Origin: Apophysomyces variabilis | Taxonomy: Eukaryota; Mucoromycota; Mucoromycetes; Mucorales; Mucoraceae | DNA length: 64,000 nucleotides | Direction: 5' to 3' | Assembly (NCBI GenBank): GCA_002749535.1 | Contig: MZZL01000138.1 | Coordinates: forward strand, 393,112 to 457,111 | Shown: one piece after another, positions 11,578 to 24,462 of the stretch | Numbering within the stretch: the stretch's first letter is position 1 | Layout: each line of letters starts with the position of its first letter | Notes under the pieces: model-generated | Told to the model about the DNA's origin: nothing | The model's input: only the letters and a program-made list of their open reading frames with translations | Database searches by the model: none | Made by a program: the position numbers and the translations under genes

Positions 11578-13134
11578 ATGATTTTGCTAGTCAAGACCAA
11601 CCGGCGGCCGCGTAGACTTTTTGTTCCGCTTTTCTCAGTTCTCATTTCCTGTATCATGCTATCGTATAATTCTGTGCATCCAAAAGATGTGCCTATAAAG
11701 CAGCGGCATAAGCGTGCCACTCTGATCAGCCGCGCATCAGCAAAAAATGGGCCCATGCCTGATTGTTCCGATTGTACGTTCTTCAGACCACTTTATAAGA
11801 ACAGCACGTTTCTTCTTCGCATGATTCTGAAACAGAATGTTCCCAGCACGATCGGTTTAGGGAAATGGATACGCGTCGAGGTGGAACTTGTTACAGAGAT
11901 GGGTTTGCCGCTTGAGCCCTGTTTGGCAAAAAGCTGCAACTTCGTGCTGGACTGCGCGGTATTAGAAAAAGACAGGATGGGCAGCTGGCAGGTCGATACG
12001 AAGAGCATAAATCTCGTTGTCCGACGTCTTACTGGAGATCCTTGGGGTACTGACTGGTCCAGAGCGGATTGGCCAGGGTTCTACGAACACTCACAAGGCG
12101 GATTCGAGTTTAAGATGTTGCAGAATACCTTTGACGATGAAATACAGAATGATCCGATCTATATCTATATACGCTCGTCACCCAAAAGGCGGGGTCTTTC
12201 AACCCCGCATGTCCTTCCACTTGCCATCGGTCCTATATCGTTTAAGGCTTCCTCCCTGCCAGAGAAAACCAATGTCCATTCAGAACCAGGTGTAGGACAA
12301 TCACAACAAATCCATCGTGTGTTGGGCTACACAGTGGGACAACAATTGAAATACTTTTTAGTGAAGGAGCGCTGGGGTTGTGGCACACCTGGAAAGCTAT
12401 GGGATGCAGCATTGGTATTAGCTAGCATGTTTGCCAAAGCTTGCTCTCAACACCCAGATTGCTTCAATGGAAGACGCATCGTTGATATGAGTGCTGGGTA
12501 GGACATGTTTGAAATGAAATAGGCATTCTGAGTGTCTTTTGACAGAACGGGCTTTATCGGGCTATTTATTGCGCATTTGTTGAAAGTGCATCAAGCCAAG
12601 CAAATACCAGATATTACGCTTACTGACCTTGCAGAAGCGCTGAGACTGATCGAGGAAAATCATGATCTTAACACCAACGGGTCTTACCAACAGTTAGCTA
12701 ATATAGAAACGCTAGCCTGGGGAAAAAAGTCTCATGCCGAACGCGTCAAAAAATCACAGCATATTGATATCGTCATTGCATCGGATCTTTTATACAACGT
12801 CTGTGACTTTGCTAGCATCGTTTCCACTCTTACAGATTTGAGCACCCCGGGGCGTACAGTGATCTATTTGGGGTACAAGCGCAGGGGCTTCAAGGGCAAA
12901 GACGAGGCAGAATTCTTTCGTCTGTGTAAACCATACTTTTATATTTCGCATGCCAACGGCCCTCAGAAACACTTGGTTGACTGGGAAAAGCGAGCTGGTT
13001 GCCTTTCTATCGATTGGCATACTGGAAGTCATAGCTATGCACCTGAAACAATACATATTTTATCTGGATTGCTCCGGGAACAAGGCATACGAATTTACAG
13101 ATTGGTACGCCGGATGGATGGCCAGACTCTGTGA
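11578..13134 (+). CDS. METTL21-family protein methyltransferase with N-terminal extension
   Basis: The C-terminal half is a Methyltransf_16 (METTL21-type) seven-beta-strand methyltransferase, a family that usually methylates lysines of chaperones or elongation factors. Two exons, 11578-12497 and 12546-13134 (48-nt intron), join to give SAM motif I as DMSAGTGFIG. Post-motif ASDLLYN follows, and upstream GKLWDAALVLA fits the family. From the first ATG the protein is 502 aa. A start at 11656 (476 aa), directly after a pyrimidine-rich leader, is at least as likely and would remove the hydrophobic stretch LFVPLFSVLISCIMLSY. Residues of about 50-215 form an unrecognised Cys-containing domain not found in small METTL21 proteins. 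Confidence 0.75.
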
Positions 13135-13840
13135 ATATCTTTAATTAAGAATATCAGTGACCATCCCCGTCAATTTATGAATAATAATCCCTAGGCGGAC
13201 TTTGAACGCAATAGCTTGTGGTGTAATTATTATTTTACAGTATGCTGCAGGATATAGAACGTTAATCATTTCGATAGGAGTTGGCTTCTTGTCTTTTCAT
13301 CATACAAACTGTTTAAAACGTATATACTACGACGGAACTGCAATGAATTGCTCTTACTGTATCCAGTAACGCAAGGAATCACCCTGAGCCATCCTTCCTG
13401 AAGCTGTTCGTGACTTCTAGAACTTATTTATGAACAACATGATTCCAATGAAGTTGACGTTGCTAGCACGGTAATAAAGAATGATTCTAAAATTGGATAT
13501 ATGATAGGAAAAGCTGAATGTTGCTGGTTTGTGCCTTGACACACAACACTGCCTCTATCCGGATATTAATGCGTCAATTGCATTTCGGGAACAAAGTGCA
13601 GATTATTAGGAAGTCTATCCCTTTGTCCCTATGAAATAGTGTTCTTCATAAGCTGATAGTATTTCAATAATCTCATAAAGATAGCATAATAAAGGAATCG
13701 AGATGATGCGTAGAAATAGCAAAGTGTAGTGTATGGGATGTCAGAAGCAATCTTATGCGTCCAACCATGCTTTATTTTTGCTCGCTGTTACGTCCGCAGC
13801 TAGACAGTAGTAGGTGTAAACTCAAATGTCTTTATACAGT
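13135..13840. other. Convergent 3' intergenic region
   Basis: AT-rich sequence between the convergent methyltransferase and ATP synthase beta genes. No open frame or RNA gene is supported. It should hold both 3' UTRs. Confidence 0.6.
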
Positions 13841-15597
<1,757 letters not shown>

Positions 15598-16406
15598 TTC
15601 AACAGGGAAATACAAGCGACCGAGCGCGCCCCACGTCGAAACTTTTTGTTTTCTCGACGGGGACGCTCTGAAAGGAACCCCAGTCACTTGCCAAGGTGAC
15701 GCAATCCATGATTTTTGGCGCTCGGTGGCGGGAAAAAAATTTTTGGTCTCGTTCTCAAATTTTATCTTTTACAATGCATTAAAAAAAAGCTTTAACTAAT
15801 GCCAGTTCATTGTCCAGTAGACAATATGTCGGTTAAACACGCTGGTCTCCCCTGCTCACCAATATGTCAACCGTGAGGAAAGGTTGGCTGAATAAAACTT
15901 TATAGCATATCAACTTGCTATTTTGTTCACTGTGAACGCATAGAGTAATAACCTAGAGCCACAGAAAGGTTTTCCTTTCTTCCGGATTGCATGGAAAAAT
16001 GACTCAAACCGTCTTATTGTTTGTCTTACGATAGCTACCTTGACTTCTGACGATGCATGCCATAGGCAGATGAACCAATGCTTCTTTGCTTTTCACTCTC
16101 GACATGAAAGTAGGCAAAAGACAACCTTAGTTATGTTTATGTTAGAATCAATTGCACGAGATGTGTGAAATCTGATTTTGCTTTTGTGAAACATACAGCA
16201 GATGGTCAATACAATTGAAAAAAGCAAGGCCATGCTGGTTTATCTAAATCCAAGGATGTTTATTGTTTTTATTTCTAGATTTGATGAGGCAGATGATCGT
16301 TCATGGTAACACAACAAGGATACTGGCTGACGAACAGGTCAACAGATGTGAGCCTTCTGATGTTTCTCCTTTCTTCTTTCTCCTCTTTCTCTCATTATAT
16401 ACGTAT
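15598..16406. promoter_or_regulatory. Divergent intergenic region, ATP2 / unknown gene
   Basis: No gene is seen. It should contain the ATP2 promoter on the right of 15597 and a pyrimidine-rich leader (16355-16400) before the next gene. No TATA box or repeated motif stood out. Confidence 0.45.
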
Positions 16407-17615
16407 ATGGCGTTGTTTGACCTGATAAAGCTAAGACGACGGAAACTCCGTAAAGACGCTTCTGGACGGATGGTGTCAAGCACTGTTGATGCCTCTGGAA
16501 TTCTAGTAAAACCGTTTCCACCACTTGAAATAAGAATCAAATCCCCTTCTGATCTCCTTGATTTCGCTGGCCATCCGCAGTTATCTAGAACGGTTACTAC
16601 GACGTTGGATACGATCAAAGATACACCATCAGCTGCAATACAACCCGATCCATCATCACCACCTGTTTTATTGATGCCAAAACCAACAAGGGCAATTACA
16701 CCTACTCGACGAGTGCTGAATGCTGGAAATTATGACAAGACATTAATTGAAGATACAACTTCAAGCATAGAATCTGCTGAGAGATCACCGTCAATTCTAC
16801 AGGTATCGCGAAATCATGCGTCGAAATGCATTCAATCTGAGCCCCTGCAATCGTCCGAACCAAGGAATGGTGCATTATCGAATTTGGCCGCAAATAGTTC
16901 CAACCCTTCCGAAACGATTAATCCTGGTCTTGATGGCTCGCACAGCAAAAATAAAGGACGAATGGAATCAAGCCATCTTATCGAACTTTCGCAACAATTG
17001 GATGATCTTCGTCAAGAAAGGAAACGCTGGGTAAAACGGGAACAACAGTATCGACGACAACAAGAGCAGCTTTTAACCACAATCGAGCACCTTCAGAGGC
17101 TTTCCATGAACCACAAAAAAGTTCGTTCAAGATCACTCTCGTCGAAGAGCAATATATCATATTCAGAAGAAGAAAACGGTACGGAAAGCGATTATGATAG
17201 TAATTGGTGCTATTATGACAGCGATATCAGCCATCCATGGATGTCTTGGGATTACTCAGTATCCCCCTGGTATCATGGGAATCTTGACATACATCAAAAG
17301 CCGTTTCCATCCTACAATACCTCTAACGTTCCGAGTGAACCATGTAGTGCATCTAGATCCAATTTCGAGGAATCAGATGAGGAGTATGAGAATGATAACA
17401 TTTGGGACATATTTGGGTATCCATATCATCAGTTTAACGGAAACCCGCATGCTTGGGCTCTGTATTTTCAACCGACTGTTCCATATTGGTATGAACGACA
17501 ACCTGTTTCTCGACAAAAACAGGAATTGCTTGCAAAAAAGCATAATTTGTATAAGCAGAGGCGAAAAGACTCCCTCCGTCGATCATCAAGTTACGAGCTG
17601 TTTCGTTCTCGGTGA
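16407..17615 (+). CDS. Unknown protein with coiled coil and Tyr/Trp-rich acidic region
   Basis: Single open frame of 402 aa from ATG 16407, chosen because a strongly pyrimidine-rich leader ends just before it; the frame stays open upstream to 16263. The N-terminus is basic (MALFDLIKLRRRKLRKDAS). A Ser/Thr/Pro-rich linker follows, then a Gln/Arg-rich coiled coil (about residues 210-265, LSQQLDDLRQERKRW). Next is an acidic, Tyr/Trp-rich segment with SWDYSVSPWYHG and WDIFGYPYHQF, and finally a basic tail ending RRSSSYELFRSR. No enzyme or membrane motif. I do not recognise the family. The composition suggests a scaffold or nucleic-acid-associated protein, which is inference only. Confidence 0.7.
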   Translation: MALFDLIKLRRRKLRKDASGRMVSSTVDASGILVKPFPPLEIRIKSPSDLLDFAGHPQLSRTVTTTLDTIKDTPSAAIQPDPSSPPVLLMPKPTRAITPTRRVLNAGNYDKTLIEDTTSSIESAERSPSILQVSRNHASKCIQSEPLQSSEPRNGALSNLAANSSNPSETINPGLDGSHSKNKGRMESSHLIELSQQLDDLRQERKRWVKREQQYRRQQEQLLTTIEHLQRLSMNHKKVRSRSLSSKSNISYSEEENGTESDYDSNWCYYDSDISHPWMSWDYSVSPWYHGNLDIHQKPFPSYNTSNVPSEPCSASRSNFEESDEEYENDNIWDIFGYPYHQFNGNPHAWALYFQPTVPYWYERQPVSRQKQELLAKKHNLYKQRRKDSLRRSSSYELFRSR

Positions 17616-17997
17616 TTGTCGCTATTATAACGATATCAACTGCTTATCTAGGTATGCAATAGTTTATTTGATCCAGCTATGATAATAAACGAGCATACGG
17701 TCAATGATGGAACTATTAGCACGTTAGTACAGCAATTAGGATAGGCTAAATTCAATGTCGATGTATAGAATCTCTTTATGGCGCATGTTTTATAGGCAAG
17801 TCTGCAGAATATCTGAGTAAACAAACGGTTTCACAGTTTGCCCACATTGCCTTTTCAGGTTCTTTCCATTGCAAGGTTAGGAAACAAAAACGCCACCATA
17901 GTAGAATTGTAGCTAGTTATTATAATAATTAGAAGTAGTTTTTAATAGGAATGCAAATAAAACAAAAGCAAAAAAATGAATCTGTAAGACTCCACAT
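17616..17997. other. Convergent 3' intergenic region
   Basis: AT-rich spacer between convergent genes. No feature is supported beyond likely 3' UTR sequence. Confidence 0.5.
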
Positions 17998-20900
17998 CTA
18001 CATAACGATACAGTCTGTCATATCCTTTTGCACTACCTTTCTAACGATCGGCCAATCACTGCGACAAGCAGCAAACTCAAACATGTCCTCTACCCGCATC
18101 AAACCATTGTATCGTTCCAAATCGTGAATCACATTCTTGATATCTTGAGGGGAGGATATAATGTAAAGATTGGCGAGCGATTTTAAGGCAGTGAAATATG
18201 GTGTCACCGATTTCTGACGAAGCGTCGTTATGAAATCGTAATATGCGTTCATATCGCTACAGGATCATGGTGTCCTATGTCAACAACTGCAGTGATTTAC
18301 GATATCACATACCTAATATAACGGAAACCACCTTGTTCATTTACAGTTTGTGATTTTAAATGCTTGCACAATGCTCTAAAGCTCAGTGAGTAATCAATAG
18401 CCTCTCCAATGTTACCTACTCAAAAAATCTTCTACCGATCTCGCTGAAAAACAAATCCATCGTTGACTTTTCTGCAGCTCCAAATAGCATTGAAGTATTC
18501 GTTTTCAAACATTGAATTGTATCTCGGCAGGCCTATGTCTCGTGTGAGATTGTATAAAACGGTTATACCTTACATTAGTCGGCTTTAAATCAACAATAAC
18601 ATCTCCTTGCGGGTTATAATCTTCAGGGCGTTGCTTAGTGGAAAGTATAAGCTCTACCTGGGAAAGTAACACCTATCACATCCCGTAAATACAAAGGCAA
18701 ACCACACCATCATAAGCTTACCTGAATACCGCGATCCATACCACGAGCCACACAATCATCAAGAATCCTCTCGAACGATTTCTTCTCTTTGTTCACCTCG
18801 TTCATAAAGTCATGTTTGTCCACGTATTTTGTCTATGGGCTAAGTAAGTATAAGGTTTGTTTTGACATTTCTTACAATTTCCTCGTCGTAGTAAAGCTGA
18901 ATCATCTGTTGGATAACATCAGCGACGTGCACTAGCTCGAAAAACTCGGTGAGCGGAGGTACATCTCCGCTATTTTGTTTAAGCGATTCCGTATCAGGCT
19001 TGTAAGTCGATAAATGTTCGGAAGCTCTAATGCCATGATTTTAATTATTCCTTCGTAAAGTCCGCTCTTTTTACTTTACCTGTCAAAGGCTGGCTTGATA
19101 TGGAGGTTACCTAGGGTTTTAAGCAGCCGAATAAATATCTGTTCGTAGACTCTTTGGCTAATCTGGACGTTAACAACGGTTTCTCCTTTTTGTAGATCCT
19201 TACATTTCGGATTTCATCCTTCCTGGAAACCCAATTCTGATGAAGCGCTGTACTCGTCGTTCCGAATCCTTATTCACATGGATCAACTGCAAAGCAACTT
19301 CAAGACTTAGCAGGTTCTGTAACATATCCAGTTCATGCTGAGCATCCTCTAAGGCGTATTTGGCATCCGTATTTTTGAAGTCGGGCGACAAAGCGGTAGG
19401 ACTTTTCAGAGAATGTTTTGATGACTCAAGCGAGTTTACAGACTGTCTATCAGTGGTCGATTTGGATTGCGAGTGAACTGAGCCGTTTTTCCCGTGCCTG
19501 GAAAGAGTGATGGATGACTTGGGTGTTGAAGGCGGTGTCGACTGAGGCGAATCAATTGTGGATGATTCGGTAGCAGCAATAGATGATCGTCGTCCTGCAG
19601 AATCGTCCGTTTTATTCGAAAAAGTGCTGCTTCTCTGAAATGGTGAAGCAATTGTAGTGGCGGCAGAAGATACTAGATCGACCGGCAAAGCAATCACTTT
19701 CTTAAATGCAGATAAATAGTTCCTGTTACGCGAAAACCGAGAATGTCAACACCCTGCCAACTGACAAACAAAATGTTACCGTTTAAATGTTTCGCGTGAT
19801 TGGTTACTCAACCGTGTTGTAGAATCATCTCTCCGGGCACCTGACGAATTGTTCTAAAACGATGGTTAAACGGTTAACCGTACTCTCACATATCGTATTT
19901 ACCCATTCCTCAATTTGCTGAGCGCAAGCATTTTCTACATAAAGCTTTTCTTCATATAGATAATCGTCCAAAAATGGTAAGAACAGCTTAAACAAAAGGT
20001 TGATCCCGCGATCTCTGTCAATATGTCTGGGTAATTCTTCGTCGGTCAAAACATCCACCAATTCATAAATTGCTTCCAAAATATGGGAAATCGTATGCAA
20101 ATAAAGTCGTTCGTCCTTGCTTTGAGCTTTTCCTAGCAGTTGACCCACATATTCAGCTATCTGCGCGTCTGGTGAATAGCCAAGTCACAACAAATAATAG
20201 GTTCTGTCGTACTAACCACATCTTCAAACACTCGATCGGCAAACATATAGTATACATCCACGCATTCGTCGAAGACTTCCGAAACCAGTTGCGACTGCTG
20301 CTTAAACTCTTCAGTAACTACCGATATAAAAGTCTTAAACGGCGTTAAATCACTGGGAGAGGTACTAAGTATGGCGTTAGCAGTCAAGAAAACCGTTGTA
20401 TATCCAGGCGTCAATACACACATAAAATTGTCTTCTGGTTTGAAAGGGTTATCGTAAAAAATCGGGTGTTTTTGCAGAAAAGTTTGTATACACAGATTTC
20501 CGCCATTCAGCATTATCAACGCATGAGCATATGTCTGGTAATATTCAGTGCTTCATAATTCTAGCGGAATTTTTTCAACTTACTTTCATCTCTACGGTAT
20601 TATGCACGTCATACGCCACTTCAAATTCATGAAGCGAGGCACTCTCAAAATATTGACAAAGGGCATTCACTCCTTCATTAATCTGCGGGTATCTCGTACT
20701 TGGCATCAGCACTGTCGAAAAATCCTGCTGACTTCTTCACCTGTTTCCAATCATCGACGACATGGCAGTTGCCAAATCCCACCAACATGTTCAATGTTCG
20801 CCCGCACTCTTCTGGTTTAGAGCCAAAATCTTCAAGTATCTTCGATTCCTTATGCCGTTCTCTGAGACCCACATAATATGGCATCAATTTCGTGTACAGA

Positions 20901-21420
20901 GCCATGAATTGCTCTCTTGCTTCGCCAGTCGACTTTGCTCTTGCTCTGGCATTATAAGGGTCAGTTGATAGACCGGGTATTAAAGCATTAAGCGGTTTGT
21001 TGTTAATGAAAAGGGTTTCCTCTCTGTCCATGAGAGCCGAATTGGCGTTGTAATTTGCTAAAGCGATGATCAAGTTAGACCTTTCTCCGGCGACGGAGGA
21101 CTCGCTTTGTTTCCACCTTTTTTATGCTATAGTCTTTTACCTAGTATTTCTTTCAATGCACCTGTATCATGGCGCAACATAATTCGTAGCTTGGCATCCC
21201 ATATTTCGTCATCGTATACCAGCACCTTGAATCGTCTCGAGACCAGTGCTACATTGACCAGTGAACTGACCGGTAGATGTTGGAACACACGTATGAGGAC
21301 ATCGGGGGGTAATGCTCTTTGTTTCGTCTTTTTGCTGTCAGTATGGACTACTGGTACTGGCTGAAGAGGTTCCTGCATAAAGCTGCTTATTTCGCTGTCC
21401 TGGTCATCCAAGAAACTCAT
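17998..21420 (-). CDS. RCY1: Recyclin-1: F-box protein with Sec10-like domain
   Basis: Acts in endocytic recycling. The F-box joins an SCF complex and the C-terminal part resembles exocyst Sec10. The ATG at 21420 gives MSFLDDQDSEISSFMQEPLQ. The F-box (about residues 35-82) reads ALPPDVLIRVFQHLPVSSL, with VALVSRRFKVLVYDDEIW. Later exons carry Sec10-like helices, for example around 20150 down to 19830 (LHTISHILEAIYELVDV) and the last exon at 18252 down to 17998 (MRVEDMFEFAACRSDW). A Ser/Thr-rich low-complexity insert lies near 19400-19690. Many short introns interrupt the gene and I did not fix every junction. F-box plus Sec10 order is diagnostic for this family. Confidence 0.85.
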
Positions 21421-22781
21421 AACAGGTAAAAAGCCAAGCAGGAAAGCTTGTTCAAGTCGGTCGGAAAACAGGAGTACGGAAAGCGGCATTCGAAGCGGCT
21501 GTTTAATTTTGAGCTTGTTTGGTTTCACGGAAGTCTTGGGAGCGAGTAGAAAGATGATATAACAAACGGCTACGAGGTAGCAATTTGGATATATCATTGA
21601 TCTATTAGTATTTTAGAAGAGAACAGCAAAGTTAATGATGAGTCGCACCTCAGGAAAGTGTTAACAGTGGACGAAGTAGACAAACCGAATGCGACTAGTT
21701 TGACAGGAAAAGCATTCTTCCTATTACTCTTTGTTTTGTTCGAAACGGCAATACATGAAGTAGAAACAAACAGATCTTTCATATCGCACTTTAACTTTTA
21801 TTCAGGTCAAGGTATCAAAGAGTTTGTTGATCCACCTTTTTCCCCTAACAAACTAACTTTGTCCCTTACCTCCATACTTGCATTTATGCCAACACGCATT
21901 AGCAAGCACGACTTTCCTGGTTTTTATAAAAGAACAAGCACTTGCTACGTTTCGTCCTGCCCCGAGAGCAAGTTGATAGTATACCCGTACATCGCATGTT
22001 GGGTATGTCTCTGACTTCCCGCAAGCCTTTAAAAGGACTTTTCCTAACAGATATTTCTTTAACTTCCCTTCCATTTCGTTCCAACACCTCTGTACATCCT
22101 TCTTTTTCTTTGTGTGCTTTTTTTTTTTCAAAACGCTCTGTAAGACAATATAGTATTCTTTCCACGCTTGTTGAACTCACTCAGAAATAAGCGACTGCTA
22201 CCGAACTATCTGCTCCGAAAAATTCCAACAAGGGCTGATGATTTGCGCGAACAGACCAATATAATTGATGATGCGCTTTGAAGTTATTCCAGGTTTACGC
22301 TTCAGTACCTGCAAGCATGCACTTGTCAGTCTAAGATGGAGGGGGGCATTTTTCAGACGATATATCGTTCATATACTGGAGTCGTAATATTTCTTTTTTT
22401 GTTATTGTGTGATAGTCATTTTCCAACAAGTTATTGTGGGTTTTCGTTCAGAGTCTTCTCTGCAGAGATAAATTGATCGGCAAACCGAGTCTAAATGTCT
22501 ACCAAACCATGAGGCGGTGTCAAGTCAATGAGACAAGGAATACGTTTGAATGTGTTACAGCCGTTCTTAATGTTGAAAGCACAGCATCGTAAATATTTGA
22601 TACAGAGCGGTCATTTTGAGTCATACAGACTTCTGAATGGTCCCTCCCCAATTTGATTTGAGGGTTCTCTCAAGCGCGGTGTCCGAAAACTACCTTGTGG
22701 AGTGTGACCAGGTTTCGACTCTTTCCCTCCGTTCTCCATCCCTCCCTTTTCTCCCCATCTCTTCAATACAACCATCGACAA
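21421..22781. promoter_or_regulatory. Divergent intergenic region, RCY1 / cyclin
   Basis: About 1.36 kb with no convincing gene. A 64-codon frame at 21996-22190 has a basic start but no family match and runs into a T-rich tract (22085-22135). The last 100 bases before 22782 are pyrimidine-rich leader for the cyclin gene. Confidence 0.5.
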
Positions 22782-23880
22782 ATGACAAATTCAATCACAC
22801 TGCCACAGTTTGATCTTGCTGGTCATCCTCCTTCCGATACCATAAAAATGCTGACTGGACTTTTGGTACGCATCACAAAAACAAACGATAAATTACACAC
22901 AGCCAGTGGGGAAGGTGGGCGCCGACAATCACGCAGCTCCGCAGATACTTGTTTTCACGCGCGATCTATACCTACTATCGACATCCAAGCATATTTAGTC
23001 CGCATACTTAAATATTGCCCTTGCACAAATGAATGCTTCCTTAGTCTCCTAGTTTATTTTGATCGCATGGCTCGTAACTCCTCAGGTCTACGCATCGACT
23101 CCTATAATATTCATCGTCTGGTCATCTCGGGTATAATGGTTGCAAGCAAGTTTTTCTCAGACGTCTTTTTTACTAATTCACGGTATGCCAAGGTAAGAAT
23201 AAAATGCGACCATACACTCGCTACGAAGCGCTGTACATATGAATATATGTCAGATTCTCCGCTCTCGTGAGACTGTGAGATAAGCTTAACTTAACTTCTT
23301 ATCTGTTGTATAGGTTGGAGGACTTCCCGTTGCAGAGCTCAACGCGCTGGAGCTGGAGTTTTTGCATCTGAATGATTTCAACCTCAACGTATCAATAGAA
23401 GAGTTACAACAATACGGCGATCAGTTGCTGATGCATTGGGTACGTGAGGAGGAACGGCAAAGAGAAAAATATCGACGAAAGGGCTTGAGGACTCAATATG
23501 CAGAAGTACGACAAACGGGTCATCCGGTGGATTATCCGCCACGGTCCATGAGCGTCGACCCGTACCAGGCTCGCAGACAGTCGCTGCAACCTTTACATGA
23601 GACCATGGCTTACTATTCCGAACGGCTTGGCGCTCATCAAAACCCGCACACTACAATGTACGACGACATTGAGCGGTCTATGGAGCGAGTATATGAAGCT
23701 AAAGGAGGATCACGATCAAAATACCCAGAAGGATGTACTGGAACCAAACAATCATCATATACACAACGACAAACATGGCATATTGAACAACATCACCGTT
23801 TACCCACGCCTCCTCATCATAATGTGCCTTCAAAGGAAACCTACTATTATTCCCGAACCCATTTACCCAACGATTCATAA
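22782..23880 (+). CDS. Pho80/PCL-type cyclin
   Basis: Partner of a Pho85-like cyclin-dependent kinase, linked in yeast to phosphate and glycogen control. Two exons, 22782-23192 and 23314-23880, give 325 aa. The ATG follows a CT-rich leader. The cyclin box lies at about residues 70-165: FHARSIPTIDIQAYLVRIL, LLVYFDRMAR, HRLVISGIMVASKFFSD and then GGLPVAELNALELEFLHL, the typical PCL signature. The C-terminal 150 residues are charged, rich in Gln/Tyr/His and probably disordered. This is the Pho80/PCL6-7 branch rather than a B-type cyclin, since there is no second cyclin fold. Confidence 0.85.
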
Positions 23881-24462
23881 GCTGGCTATGATACACAAGA
23901 TTCGTTTTATGGTTGAAAATATTGTATGACCTTAATTTTTGAACAATCTTTTTTTTACCTAGCTTTTTACCCAATTTACCTTTACAGTTTCTGGCTGGTG
24001 TAGTTCAATGGAATCAAAAGTATGATTTAATACTAGTTATTTATCTTTTTACCTTTAGCAGCAAAGTTTTCAATATATCGCAAAAGGAAATTCACTGGTG
24101 AGTGGTATGACATCCATTTGGTAAATCATTGTCTTACGTACATAATTTGATTCTTCGATGTACGCCAAATTTGATTCATGCTAGCCTAAAGAATTATAAT
24201 TCTATGTCTTATTACTAGTGTGAGCGACCTAATAGATATCTGATACACATATTTTTCCGCCTTTTCCGCCCATAAGAAATTTTTTGCTTGCCACGTATAT
24301 AAACTCTAGGAACTAGAACACAGTCGAGCTGGTTAGCTTATTGCCGGTATTTGCATTTGACCTGTATCCCCAAATTATCCTATGGCTTCGCACTGCTTTT
24401 CAATATCTTCAAGCCTCAATTTGCGTTAAAAGTAACTATCGCACAGGACCACGTGCGCCAAA
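23881..24462. promoter_or_regulatory. Upstream region of the WD40 gene
   Basis: No gene. A TATA-like gtatataaac lies at about 24295-24304. Between it and the WD40 start is an ATG at about 24381 that opens a short frame and stops, a possible upstream ORF. Confidence 0.4.

Noticed and set aside
24000..24040. tRNA A-box-like sequence (ctggtgtagttcaatgg)
   Set aside because: No matching B-box or acceptor-stem pairing follows within tRNA length.
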